Source: Cellulomonas sp. S1-8 (GTDB lineage: Bacteria; Actinomycetota; Actinomycetes; Actinomycetales; Cellulomonadaceae). From it: a stretch of 64,000 bases of DNA. Positions 1 to 8,484 of the stretch are shown in pieces. The translations under genes and the position numbers were made by a program. The notes beneath the pieces were generated by a model. The model worked only from the letters and a program-made list of their open reading frames with translations. It did no database searches and was not told the DNA's origin. Position 1 is the stretch's first letter; every line of letters begins with the position of its first letter. Where the stretch lies: the NCBI RefSeq assembly GCF_026184235.1, contig NZ_CP110806.1:2480001-2544000 (forward strand), read 5' to 3'.

Positions 1-862
1 GACCGCGCCGGCACCGTCGGGGGCGTCCTACGTGGTGCGCTCGGGCGACACCGTCTCCGGCATCGCGGGACGGCACGGCACCACGGTCGCCGCGGTCGTG
101 GCGGCCAACGGGCTCGACGGTCGCGCGTTCATCCGCGTCGGCCAGACCCTGACGATCCCCGGGGGCGCGCGGCCCACCGCGTCCGCCGCCCCGGCGACCT
201 CCCCCGGCGCCGCCTACACGGTCCAGGGCGGTGACACCGTCTCCGCCATCGCGTCGCGCCACGGCACCACCGTCGCCGCCGTCGTGGCCGCCAACGGCCT
301 GGACGCGCGCGCCGCCATCCGCGTCGGCCAGACCCTGACGATCCCCGGGGCGACGTCCGGCGCACCGGCCACCACGCTCGTCGGCAGCACGTTCGCGGGC
401 CGCACCTACGCCGCGCACGTGGTCGGTGCGGCCAACCAGAACAAGGCCGCGCTGCTGGCGGCCGGCGTGCCGTCGCGCGCCGACATGCAGGCGAAGGTCG
501 CGGCGACCGCCCGGGCGATGGGGGTCGACCCGGCGCTCGCGCAGGCCGTGGCCTTCCAGGAGTCGGGCTTCGAGCACACGTCGGTCTCCCCCGCCAACGC
601 GATCGGGACCATGCAGGTCATCCCGTCGTCGGGCGAGTGGGCCTCCCAGCTCGTCGGGCGTCCGCTGAACCTGCTGGACCCCGACGACAACGTCGTCGCG
701 GGGGTCGCGATCCTGCGCTCGCACGTGCGCACGGCCGGCGACCTGCCGACGGCCATCGCGTCGTACTACCAGGGCGCGTCCTCGGTGCAGCGCAACGGCA
801 TGTTCTCCGACACGCGCCGGTACGTCGCCAACGTGCAGACCCTGATGACGCGCTTCGGCTGA
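1..862 (+). CDS. LysM-repeat lytic transglycosylase, C-terminal part (5' end off window)
   Basis: The reading frame is open from base 2, so the gene begins upstream of the window. Two LysM modules are visible (about bases 30-170 and 215-355), each with a GDTVS...AANGLD...VGQTLTIPG pattern; LysM binds N-acetylglucosamine in peptidoglycan. The C-terminal half is an SLT (soluble lytic transglycosylase-like) domain: an ESGF motif holds the expected catalytic Glu, followed by a GTMQVIP stretch and a conserved ASYYQG. Such enzymes cleave murein glycan strands to 1,6-anhydro ends and act outside the membrane. Any signal peptide would lie in the missing N-terminus. The PASTA kinase starts 47 bases downstream on the same strand, which suggests a shared cell-wall theme. 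The domain assignment is firm; the total length and number of LysM repeats cannot be known here. Confidence 0.9.
   Translation, partial: TAPAPSGASYVVRSGDTVSGIAGRHGTTVAAVVAANGLDGRAFIRVGQTLTIPGGARPTASAAPATSPGAAYTVQGGDTVSAIASRHGTTVAAVVAANGLDARAAIRVGQTLTIPGATSGAPATTLVGSTFAGRTYAAHVVGAANQNKAALLAAGVPSRADMQAKVAATARAMGVDPALAQAVAFQESGFEHTSVSPANAIGTMQVIPSSGEWASQLVGRPLNLLDPDDNVVAGVAILRSHVRTAGDLPTAIASYYQGASSVQRNGMFSDTRRYVANVQTLMTRFG
131..350 (+). repeat. In-frame tandem duplication of a LysM module
   Basis: A 34-base stretch is identical at 131-164 and 317-350, an offset of 186 bases or 62 codons, and similarity extends upstream through each LysM module. This indicates a recent or gene-converted in-frame module duplication. 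The array may continue upstream of the window. Confidence 0.8.
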
Positions 863-909
863 CGCGCGGCTCCCCGGATCTCGGGCCCCGCGACCGTAGA
901 CTGCCGCGC

Positions 910-2895
910 GTGGGAACCACCGTCACCGATCCGCTCGTGGGCCGTCTGGTCGACGGTCGGTACGAGGTCGTCTCCCGCATCGCGCGCGGCGGCATGGCGA
1001 CGGTCTACCTCGCGATCGACCGGCGCCTCGACCGTGAGGTCGCGCTCAAGGTCATGCACCCGCACCTGGCCGAGGGGGCGTCCGGCGGCGCGTTCGTCGC
1101 GCGGTTCCGCCGCGAGGCCCGCAGCGCCGCACGGTTGACGCACCCGGGGCTGGTGTCGGTGTTCGACCAGGGCGTCGACGGCGAGACCAGCTACCTGACG
1201 ATGGAGTACGTCGACGGGTCGAACCTGCGGCGGCAGATCGCCGAGCAGGGCGCCCTGCGGGTCGGCGAGGCGCTGCGCGTCACCGAGTGCGTCCTCGACG
1301 CGCTCGCCGCCGCCCACCGCACGGGCCTGGTGCACCGCGACGTCAAGCCCGAGAACGTCCTCATCGCGTCCGACGACCGGGTGCGCGTCGCGGACTTCGG
1401 CCTGGCCCGCGCGGTCACCGAGGTCACGGCGACGACGACGGGCACGGTCCTGGGCACCGTCGCCTACCTGGCACCCGAGCTGGTCCAGCACGGCGCGAGC
1501 GACGCCCGCACCGACGTGTACGCCACGGGCGTGATGCTCTTCGAGATGCTGACGGGTCGGCAGCCGTTCACCGGCGAGACCCCCATCCAGGTCGCGTTCC
1601 AGCACGTGAACTCCGAGGTGCCGGCGCCCTCCACCCGCGTCGACTGGCTGCCGTCGGAGGTGGACGAGCTGGTCGGTGCGCTCGCCGCGCACGACCCCGA
1701 CGACCGTCCCGTCGACGCCGCGGCCGCCCTGCAGCTCGTGCGCCGCAGCCGCGCCGCGCTCGACGGGGTCACCCTCGACCGCCGCGCGGACGTCGCCGCG
1801 ACGGTCGTGCTGCCCGCCGCGACGGATCCCGGCGAGGGCGACCCGTCCGAGACGGACGACGGGTTCGACGCGGACGACAACTTCACGACCCGTGTCCCGG
1901 TCGGGGACCACGCGCGCGGCGGCACGGTCGCGCTGCCCATCGGCCTGGGCGTCGTCGCGGTCCCCGAGACCGCGGACGTCGCACCCGTGCGACGCCGGTG
2001 GCCGCTGGTGGCTGCCGTCGTCGCCGTCCTCGCCGTGCTGGGGCTCGGCGCGTGGTGGTACCTCGAGGTCGGCCCCGGCGCGTACACGCAGGTCCCGGCG
2101 GTCGTCGAGGAGACGGAGGCCGACGCGGTCGCCGCGCTCGAGTCCGCTGGCCTGCGGCACACCCGCGCCGCCGCGTTCGACGACGACGTGCCTGCGGGGT
2201 CGGTCGTGGCGACCGACCCCGGTCCGGGCGCCGACGTCCGCAAGGACGGGACCGTCACCGTGACGGTGTCGCAGGGTCCCGACCTGGTCGCAGTGCCCGA
2301 CGGCATCGTCGGCGCCATGCAGGCGCAGGCCGAGCTGGCGCTCGTCGACGCCGACCTTCAGGTCGCCTACGGCGCAGAGGCCTACCACGACGAGGCGCCC
2401 GCCGGGCAGGTGCTGAGCGCCACGCTCCCGGACGGCTCTGCGGCCGAGCCCGGCGCCGACGTGCGACGTGGCGGCACGGTCACGCTGGTCCTCTCGCGCG
2501 GCCCGGCCCCCGTCACGGTCACCTCCGTCGTCGGCATCACCGTCGAGGACGCCCAGGAGCAGCTCACGCCCGACGCCCTGACCGTCGAGGCCACCGAGGC
2601 CTTCCACGACACCGTCCCCGCCGGCCGGATCATCGACCAGACGCCCGCGGCGCGCGAGACCGCGTACCGCGGCGGCGTCGTCGCGGTCACGGTGTCGAAG
2701 GGGCCGGAGATGGTCGAGATGCCCGACCTGACGGGCAAGCAGTTCGACAAGGCGAAGGCCGACCTGGAGGCGCTCGGTCTCACGGCCAAGCGCGAGAACG
2801 TGCTGGGCGGCATCTTTGGGACCGTGCGGATCCAGAGCGTCCCCGCCGGGCAGATGGTCCGCAAGGGCACCGAGGTCGTGCTGCAGGTCGTCTGA
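910..2895 (+). CDS. Transmembrane Ser/Thr protein kinase with four PASTA repeats (PknB/Stk1 type)
   Basis: About 661 residues from a GTG at 910; the frame is open further upstream, but the kinase domain starts right after this codon. The N-terminal kinase domain has VALK (near residue 46), HRDVKPEN (about 141-148), DFG (about 161) and an activation loop with several Thr before GTVAYLAPE, so it looks active. One membrane helix lies near residues 363-386. Four extracellular PASTA repeats follow (about 390-457, 458-530, 531-597, 598-661); PASTA domains bind muropeptides and beta-lactams in this family. The likely role is sensing cell-wall state and phosphorylating growth and division proteins. 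It lies next to a murein hydrolase and head-on to aroG. M. tuberculosis PknL occupies the same genomic place, though as I recall it lacks PASTA repeats. The symbol is left open because several PASTA kinases can coexist. Confidence 0.92.
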   Translation: MGTTVTDPLVGRLVDGRYEVVSRIARGGMATVYLAIDRRLDREVALKVMHPHLAEGASGGAFVARFRREARSAARLTHPGLVSVFDQGVDGETSYLTMEYVDGSNLRRQIAEQGALRVGEALRVTECVLDALAAAHRTGLVHRDVKPENVLIASDDRVRVADFGLARAVTEVTATTTGTVLGTVAYLAPELVQHGASDARTDVYATGVMLFEMLTGRQPFTGETPIQVAFQHVNSEVPAPSTRVDWLPSEVDELVGALAAHDPDDRPVDAAAALQLVRRSRAALDGVTLDRRADVAATVVLPAATDPGEGDPSETDDGFDADDNFTTRVPVGDHARGGTVALPIGLGVVAVPETADVAPVRRRWPLVAAVVAVLAVLGLGAWWYLEVGPGAYTQVPAVVEETEADAVAALESAGLRHTRAAAFDDDVPAGSVVATDPGPGADVRKDGTVTVTVSQGPDLVAVPDGIVGAMQAQAELALVDADLQVAYGAEAYHDEAPAGQVLSATLPDGSAAEPGADVRRGGTVTLVLSRGPAPVTVTSVVGITVEDAQEQLTPDALTVEATEAFHDTVPAGRIIDQTPAARETAYRGGVVAVTVSKGPEMVEMPDLTGKQFDKAKADLEALGLTAKRENVLGGIFGTVRIQSVPAGQMVRKGTEVVLQVV

Positions 2896-2915
2896 CGAGC
2901 GGCCTCACCGCCGGA

Positions 2916-2965
2916 CGACGAAGGCCCCGGCGCGACCGCAGGACGGTCGCACCGGGGCCTCGTCG
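2916..2965. terminator. Bidirectional hairpin between the kinase and aroG
   Basis: Arms 2916-2938 and 2944-2965 pair almost completely (one bulged A and one mismatch) around a five-base loop. The hairpin lies between two convergent genes and should end transcription from both sides. Confidence 0.75.
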
Positions 2966-2970
2966 GCACC

Positions 2971-4323
2971 TCAGGCGCGGCGCAGCAGCTCCACGACCTG
3001 GAACGCCATCTCGAGCGACTGCTGGTGGTTCAGGCGCGGGTCCACGAGCGTCTCGTACCGCCGTGCCAGGCCCGCGTCGTCGATCTCCTCGGTCCCGCCG
3101 AGCACCTCGGTGACGTCGTCACCCGTGAGCTCGACGTGCAGACCGCCGGGCACGGTCCCCAGGGCGCGGTGCACCTCGAAGAACCCGGCGACCTCGTCCA
3201 TGACGTCGCTGAACCGGCGCGTCTTGTAGCCGTTGGCGGACGTGATGCCGTTGCCGTGCATCGGGTCGCACACCCATGTCACGGGGCGGCCGTCGGCCGT
3301 CACCTTCTCGACGAGGGCGGGCAACAGGTCACGCACCTTGCCGGCGCCCATGCGCGTGACGAACGTCAGGCGGCCGGGCTCCCCCGTCGGGTTGAGCTTG
3401 TCGATGAGGGCGATGGCGTCGTCCCCGACCGTCGTGGGCCCGAGCTTGACGCCGATGGGGTTGTGCACGCGCGAGAAGAAGTCGACGTGCGCGGCGTCGA
3501 GCTGGCGCGTGCGCTCCCCGATCCACACGAAGTGGGCCGAGCAGTCGTACGGCAGGCCCGTGCGCGAGTCGACGCGCGTCAGGGGACGCTCGTAGTCGAG
3601 CAGGAGGCCCTCGTGCGCCGAGTAGAAGTCGACCGAGCGCAGCGCGTCGAAGTCCGCACCGCACGCCGCCATGAAGCGGATGGCGCGGTCGATCTCCGCC
3701 GCGAGGTCCTCGTAGCGCGCGTACGCGGGGTTGGCCGTGAAGCCCCGGTTCCACTCGTGCACGCGCAGCAGCGACGCGAAGCCGCCGGTCGTGAACGCGC
3801 GGACGAGGTTCAGCGTCGACGCGGACGTGTGGTACGCCTCGAGCAGGCGCGCCGGGTCCGGCGTGCGGGCCTCGACGGTGAAGTCGAACCCGTTGATGAT
3901 GTCGCCGCGGAACGCGGGCAGCGTGACACCGTCGCGCGTCTCGACGTCCGACGAACGGGGCTTGGCGTACTGGCCCGCCATCCGCCCCATCTTCACCACG
4001 GGCATGCTCGCGCCGTACGTCAGCACGACCGCCATCTGCAGGATCGTCTTGATCTTGTTGCGGATGTTGTCGGCGGTCGCCTCGGCGAACGTCTCGGCGC
4101 AGTCCCCGCCCTGCAGGACGAAGGCCTCGCCGCGCTGTGCCGCTGCGAGCTGCGCGCGCAGGGCGTCGGCCTCACCGGCGAACACCAGCGGCGGCAGGCT
4201 CGCCAGCCGGTCGCGGACGCGGCGGACCGCGCCCGCGTCCGGCCACTGCGGCTGCTGCGTGACGGGCAGCGCCTCCCAGGCGTCGAGGCCCGCGACGACC
4301 CGCGGGTCCGGCTCGACGGTCAT
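2971..4323 (-). CDS. aroG: 3-deoxy-7-phosphoheptulonate (DAHP) synthase, class II
   Basis: 450 residues. It condenses phosphoenolpyruvate with erythrose 4-phosphate, the first step of the shikimate pathway to aromatic amino acids. Class II (plant/mycobacterial type) hallmarks are LQGGDCAE with the metal-binding Cys near residue 75, RMAGQYAKPRS, and DPMHGNG near residue 354. The C-terminus ends with the typical LNHQQSLEMAFQV stretch. ATG at 4323 was chosen because it gives the family length and overlaps the TGA of the upstream phosphofructokinase by four bases (ATGA), implying translational coupling. The longer open frame upstream is only read-through over that gene. Cytoplasmic; allosteric feedback by aromatic amino acids is typical of the family but cannot be read from the sequence. 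Confidence 0.95.
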   Translation of the reverse strand: MTVEPDPRVVAGLDAWEALPVTQQPQWPDAGAVRRVRDRLASLPPLVFAGEADALRAQLAAAQRGEAFVLQGGDCAETFAEATADNIRNKIKTILQMAVVLTYGASMPVVKMGRMAGQYAKPRSSDVETRDGVTLPAFRGDIINGFDFTVEARTPDPARLLEAYHTSASTLNLVRAFTTGGFASLLRVHEWNRGFTANPAYARYEDLAAEIDRAIRFMAACGADFDALRSVDFYSAHEGLLLDYERPLTRVDSRTGLPYDCSAHFVWIGERTRQLDAAHVDFFSRVHNPIGVKLGPTTVGDDAIALIDKLNPTGEPGRLTFVTRMGAGKVRDLLPALVEKVTADGRPVTWVCDPMHGNGITSANGYKTRRFSDVMDEVAGFFEVHRALGTVPGGLHVELTGDDVTEVLGGTEEIDDAGLARRYETLVDPRLNHQQSLEMAFQVVELLRRA

Positions 4324-5540
4324 GAGTGGCTCGCCCGGACGAAGGGCTGACCGATGTCCTCGAGCAGACGGCCGAACCAGGGCTGGGACACGTCGAACGC
4401 CTTGCCGCCGGCGATCCGCGGGAACTCGATCGCGCGCAGGCGGTCCTCGTTCTCCTCGTCGTGGCCGATGACGCCGGACTCCCCGCGCAGGGCGCACTCG
4501 ACGGCCAGGTCGGTCATCGACTTGATGAGACGCAGGTCCTCGGCGTTCGCGGCCGCGGCTCGCGAGTAGTAGCCGGACTTCTGCACCATGACCTTCTCGG
4601 CACCGAGCTTCGCGGCGAACTGCTCGGCGAACCACTGGCCCGGGTTGATCGTGTCGAGCTTGACGTGGCCGAACGGGTCACGCTGCACCGTCTGGCCCGA
4701 CGCCTCGACCTGCTCGACGATCTCGTGCATGCCGGCACCCTCGGACAGGAAGATGTTGACGTTGCCGATCTCGTCCATGACGCCCTTGAGGCGCGTCGCC
4801 TCGGCGTCGATGTCGAGCGCGAGCTCGGGCAGGAAGACCGCGTGGATGTCCCAGCGCTCGCGCGTCAGGCCGATGCCCGGGACCCACTCCTGCGTGTCGA
4901 GCCACTTGCGGTACTCGGCGGCAGCGGCGGCGGTGAGCCAGCCGCAGTGGCGGCCCATGACCTCGTGGACGATGAGCATCCGCGGGCCCGAGCGGTGCTC
5001 GCCGATGATGTTCGCGGCGAAGCCGGCGGCCTCCTCGGCAGCGGTCCACGCGCCCAGGGACTGCTTGATCGGCACCACGTCGTTGTCGATCGTCTTGGGC
5101 AGGCCCACGACCGTCAGCTCGTAGCCGTTCTCGTGCAGGTACGCGGCGAGGTCCGCGGCGGTCGTGTTGGTGTCGTCACCACCGATGGTGTGCAGGACGT
5201 CCACGCCGTCGGCCTTGAGCCTGTCGGCTGCGACCTGCAGCGGGTCCTGGCCCTCGGCGACCAGGCCGCGCTTGACGCAGTCCTTGGCGTTGGTGAGCTT
5301 GACGCGCGAGTTGCCGATGGGCGAGCCACCGAAGCGGTGCAGCACGCCGGCCTGCGCGCGGACCTCGGGGGTGATGGTCACGCTGTCGCCGCGCAGCAGG
5401 CCGTGGTAGCCGTGCTGGTAGGCGATGATCTCGACCTCGGGGGCGATCTCCGTGTAGCGCTCGATGAGGCCTCCGACGGCGGAGGACAGGCAGGGAGCGA
5501 AACCGCCGGCGGTCAGGAGGGCGACGCGACGGACCGACAT
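4320..5540 (-). CDS. 6-phosphofructokinase, predicted pyrophosphate-dependent
   Basis: 406 residues from ATG 5540, which has a GAGAGG-type ribosome site; the open frame begins nine codons earlier without support. It phosphorylates fructose 6-phosphate in glycolysis. Family motifs are LLTAGGFAPC at the N-terminus, GGDDT (near 119), PKTIDND (near 147-153), MGRHCGW and SEGAGM. Asp in GGDD, where ATP enzymes have Gly (GGDG), together with Lys in PKTID, is the accepted signature of pyrophosphate-dependent enzymes. I therefore infer PPi as phosphoryl donor, which would make the step reversible. It is four-base coupled to aroG, linking control of hexose phosphate flow to entry into the shikimate pathway. 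The phosphofructokinase identity is firm; donor specificity is an inference from residues. Confidence 0.92.
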   Translation of the reverse strand: MSVRRVALLTAGGFAPCLSSAVGGLIERYTEIAPEVEIIAYQHGYHGLLRGDSVTITPEVRAQAGVLHRFGGSPIGNSRVKLTNAKDCVKRGLVAEGQDPLQVAADRLKADGVDVLHTIGGDDTNTTAADLAAYLHENGYELTVVGLPKTIDNDVVPIKQSLGAWTAAEEAAGFAANIIGEHRSGPRMLIVHEVMGRHCGWLTAAAAAEYRKWLDTQEWVPGIGLTRERWDIHAVFLPELALDIDAEATRLKGVMDEIGNVNIFLSEGAGMHEIVEQVEASGQTVQRDPFGHVKLDTINPGQWFAEQFAAKLGAEKVMVQKSGYYSRAAAANAEDLRLIKSMTDLAVECALRGESGVIGHDEENEDRLRAIEFPRIAGGKAFDVSQPWFGRLLEDIGQPFVRASHS

Positions 5541-5730
5541 GGGGCACACCTCTCGTTGGCAGAGCACTGACGGGCACGGGTCCTCGGGACGTACCCGGCC
5601 GGCGCCCAGCGTGGGTCCCGCGGGCGGGGCGCGTCCGGGACCGAGGTCCGGGTCGCACCGCCACGCAGGTGACGGCGGGGCACGCGCCCCGACGGGACGC
5701 GCACGGGCCCGGAACGCGTCCGGGTCCGCC

Positions 5731-6525
5731 TCATCCTACTGACGGAGGAGCCTCGTCCTGCGGCGGTACCGGAACCTGGACATCGGGCACCGGACGGCCG
5801 CCCGGCGCGGCGGGCATCTGCCCGGCGTCGTCGGCGTCGCGGTGGCCCGTCGCGATCCGCGCCTTCTGCGTGGCCGCGTACACGTCGACGTACTCCTGGC
5901 CGGACAGGCTCATGATCGCGTACATGATCTCGTCGGTCACCGAGCGCAGGATGAACCGGTCGTTCTCCATGCCGCGGTAGCGCGAGAAGTCCAGCGGCTC
6001 ACCGATGACGACGCCGATCCGCATCACCTTGGGGATGCGCTTCCCGAGCGGCTGCGCGACGTCGGTGCCGACCATCGCGACCGGGACCACGGGGGCACCG
6101 GACTCGAGCGCGAGGCGCGCGACGCCCGTCTTGCCGCGGTACAGGCGACCGTCGGGGCTGCGCGTGCCCTCGGGGTAGATGCCGAACAGGTCGCCCTCGG
6201 ACAGACGTCGCAGGCCCGTGCGCAGCGCGGCCTCGCTGGCCTTGCCGCCGCCGCGGTCCACGGGGATCGTCCCGACGCCGCGCATGAACCCGGCGGTCAG
6301 CCGCCCCTTGAGCCCGCCGCCGGTGAAGTACTCCTGCTTGCCGATGAAGACGATCTCGCGGTCGAGCACGAGCGGCAGGAAGAACGAGTCGATGACGGCC
6401 AGGTGGTTGCTCGCGAGGATCGCGGCACCCTCGGACGGCACGTTCTCGCCGCCGCGCACCCACGGCCGGTAGACCAGGCGCAGCGGAGGGCCCACGACCA
6501 CCCGCTTCATCAACCAGTAGAACAA
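5731..6525 (-). CDS. PlsC-family 1-acylglycerol-3-phosphate acyltransferase
   Basis: 264 residues. The TTG at 6525 was chosen because a GAGGAGA ribosome site lies five bases ahead and the resulting MFYWLMKRVVVGP start matches the family; the open frame runs further upstream without a good start. The acyltransferase HX4D motif is NHLAVID (about residues 38-44), and the substrate-binding EGTRSPDG lies near residue 116. The enzyme would acylate lysophosphatidate at the inner membrane face during phospholipid synthesis. M. tuberculosis has an equivalent (Rv2182c) in the same neighbourhood. About 190 bases between its stop and the phosphofructokinase start hold no visible gene. Exact acyl acceptor specificity is unknown. 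Confidence 0.88.
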   Translation of the reverse strand: MFYWLMKRVVVGPPLRLVYRPWVRGGENVPSEGAAILASNHLAVIDSFFLPLVLDREIVFIGKQEYFTGGGLKGRLTAGFMRGVGTIPVDRGGGKASEAALRTGLRRLSEGDLFGIYPEGTRSPDGRLYRGKTGVARLALESGAPVVPVAMVGTDVAQPLGKRIPKVMRIGVVIGEPLDFSRYRGMENDRFILRSVTDEIMYAIMSLSGQEYVDVYAATQKARIATGHRDADDAGQMPAAPGGRPVPDVQVPVPPQDEAPPSVG

Positions 6526-6644
6526 CGTGTCTCCTCGCTCGACGTCCGCCGTACCGCCGTGGTCCCGCCGGGCACCGGTAGCCCTGCGGACCTGCCACCG
6601 ACCGCGACGGGCCGGTACGTCGGGTCCGACTCTAGAGTGCTCCC

Positions 6645-7289
6645 ATGGACGCACGTCCCGACGACGACACCGGTGCCGACGACACCACCGGTCCGCCGCG
6701 CACGCCGGAGCCCTCCGCTCGGCCGTCCGGTGGACCCGACGACGACGGTGCGACGCCCGCGCCGGACGTCGCACCCCCGACGCTCCCGGCGTCCGACGAC
6801 GACGCGTGGGCAGCGATCGTCGCCCAGCTCTCGGACGTCGGGACGACCCTCGAGCTCCCTGCGGGACCCGGGGCCGACGGCGGGGCCGACACCGAGCCCC
6901 GCACGGGCCGCGTGCTGCGCCGCGCCCCGCGCGACGCCGACGCGCCCCCGACCGACCACGGGGTCCCCGCCGCCCTGCCCGAGCCGACGGGACGCGACTG
7001 GGACGGCACGTCGCAGTACGGCGACGCGGAGGACGCGGTCGACGACCTCGAGCACTTCGTGCCGCAGGACCCCGGACCCGTGCTGGGCGGCGAACCGCTG
7101 CTCACGCTCGCGTGGGGTGCCGCGGCGGCCATGCCGCTGCTCCTGCTCGTGATCGTCGTCGCGTGGCAGGACGCTCCCGCGCTGCTCGTGCGGGCCGCTG
7201 CGGTGGTGTTCGTCGTCGCCGTGGCGATCCTGGTCTGGCGGATGCCGCAGCGCCGCGACCCGTCGGACGACGACGGCGCCGTCGTCTGA
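6645..7289 (+). CDS. Acidic N-terminal, two-helix membrane protein of unknown function
   Basis: 214 residues from ATG 6645. The first ~140 residues are rich in Asp, Pro, Ala and Thr, and probably disordered. Two hydrophobic helices follow near the C-terminus (about residues 150-172 and 178-198) with a short charged tail. No catalytic motif is recognised. It is divergent from the acyltransferase gene (120 bases between starts) and converges with the glucokinase gene 16 bases away. The composition resembles cytoplasmic-tail membrane proteins common in actinobacteria. The gene is probably real because codon use matches the neighbours and the layout leaves no other gene there. Function unknown. 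Confidence 0.75.
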   Translation: MDARPDDDTGADDTTGPPRTPEPSARPSGGPDDDGATPAPDVAPPTLPASDDDAWAAIVAQLSDVGTTLELPAGPGADGGADTEPRTGRVLRRAPRDADAPPTDHGVPAALPEPTGRDWDGTSQYGDAEDAVDDLEHFVPQDPGPVLGGEPLLTLAWGAAAAMPLLLLVIVVAWQDAPALLVRAAAVVFVVAVAILVWRMPQRRDPSDDDGAVV

Positions 7290-7305
7290 CGCCGGACTCC
7301 CCGCC

Positions 7306-8253
7306 TCAGACCCGGGCGAGGTCGGCTGCGCCGACCATGCCCGCGTCGTTGCCCATGTCGGCCACGACGATCGCTGCCTCCGGCCGGTGCCCCCGGCCCG
7401 AGAGCTGCTCGCCGTACGCCTTGCGCGCGGGCACGAGCAGCAGGTCGCCGGCGGCGCTGACGCCGCCGCCGATCACGAAGATCTCGGGGTCGAGCAACGC
7501 GGCCACGCTCGCCGCGCCCTCGCCGACCCAGCGACCGACCTCGGAGAGCAGCTCGACCGCGAGGCCGTCGCCCTCCTGCGCGGCGCGCGTCACCAGGGGT
7601 CCGGTGATGGCGTCCGCGCGGCCGCCCGCGAGCGCGAGGAGCCCGGCCGCGCGGTCCGGCTGCGTGATCGCCGCTGCCTGGGCGTCGCGCACCAGCGCCG
7701 AGCCGGACACGTACTGCTCCCAGCAGCCCTCGTGGCCGCACCCGCAGTAGTGCCCGCCGGGCACGACGCGCATGTGACCGATCTCGGCGGCGGCGCCCCA
7801 CGCGCCGCGCGCCAGGCGCCCTCCCGTGACGATCGCCCCACCGAGGCCCGTGCCGAGCGTCAGCATCACCATGTCCTGGACGTCGCGCCCCACGCCGTAC
7901 CGGAACTCGGCCCAGCCCGCGGCGTTCGCGTCGTTCTCGACGACGATCCGCACGCGGGGGTCGTCCACGAGCGCCGCGACGTTGTCGCGCAGCGGGTACT
8001 CGCGCCACGCGATGTTCGGGGCGAAGAGCACGCGCGCCCGGTCCGAGGCGACGAACCCGGCGGCCGCCAGGCCGACCTGGCGCACCTCGTAGGACGCGCT
8101 CAGCTCGCGGTAGACGTCGGCGATGGCGGCGTCGATGCTCGCGACGTCGTCGGGGTCGGTGTCGCGGCGGGTCTGGGCCAGGATCGTGCCGTCGTCGTCG
8201 ACCACGCCCGCCGCGATCTTCGTCCCGCCGATGTCGACCCCGATGGCGTGCAT
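7306..8253 (-). CDS. ROK-family glucokinase
   Basis: 315 residues from ATG 8253. The N-terminal phosphate-binding loop is GVDIGGTKIAAG. The central GTGLGGAIV and the ROK zinc motif CGCGHEGCWEQYVSG (near residue 169) identify the family. It probably phosphorylates glucose to glucose 6-phosphate with ATP or polyphosphate in the cytoplasm. No N-terminal helix-turn-helix is present, so it is an enzyme-type ROK and not a repressor. Other sugars (such as fructose or N-acetylmannosamine) cannot be excluded. A ~230-base gap to the divergent acyl-CoA ligase gene holds its presumed promoter; I see no clear site in it. Confidence 0.88.
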   Translation of the reverse strand: MHAIGVDIGGTKIAAGVVDDDGTILAQTRRDTDPDDVASIDAAIADVYRELSASYEVRQVGLAAAGFVASDRARVLFAPNIAWREYPLRDNVAALVDDPRVRIVVENDANAAGWAEFRYGVGRDVQDMVMLTLGTGLGGAIVTGGRLARGAWGAAAEIGHMRVVPGGHYCGCGHEGCWEQYVSGSALVRDAQAAAITQPDRAAGLLALAGGRADAITGPLVTRAAQEGDGLAVELLSEVGRWVGEGAASVAALLDPEIFVIGGGVSAAGDLLLVPARKAYGEQLSGRGHRPEAAIVVADMGNDAGMVGAADLARV

Positions 8254-8484
8254 GTCCGTCCGCTCCTCGCGTCGCCGCCGCGCGTCCGTCGCGCAGCGTC
8301 ACCACGCTAGCGGCACGGAGGACGGTGCGGGAGCGCGTCCACGCCCGCCCCGCCGTGGGACGCGCCTGCGGGGGTCACCCGGACGCACCGCGGGACGCCA
8401 CGCCACCTGCGTCGACGCCCCTGTCCAGGCACGACGGTCCCGTATCCTCGACCCACGCGTCGCCCCACTGCCACTGGAGTCAGC

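Noticed and set aside
637..909. The frame containing the PASTA kinase is open from base 637, giving a 752-residue protein.
   Set aside because: The extra region overlaps the end of the transglycosylase gene, and the translation is Arg/Ala-rich shadow sequence. GTG 910 begins immediately before the kinase domain.
766..2607. A 613-codon open frame on the minus strand opposite the kinase.
   Set aside because: Very GC-rich DNA makes long antisense frames by chance. The translation is His/Arg/Asp-rich without any domain, and the sense gene is convincing.
5541..5730. 190-base gap between the phosphofructokinase and acyltransferase genes searched for an RNA element.
   Set aside because: GC-rich with several partial inverted repeats, but no convincing single structure or known riboswitch core.
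7269..7286. An 18-bp perfect palindrome at the end of the small membrane protein gene.
   Set aside because: No loop is possible in a DNA hairpin of this type, and Asp/Val codon runs (GAC/GTC) readily make such palindromes; no sign it is an operator.
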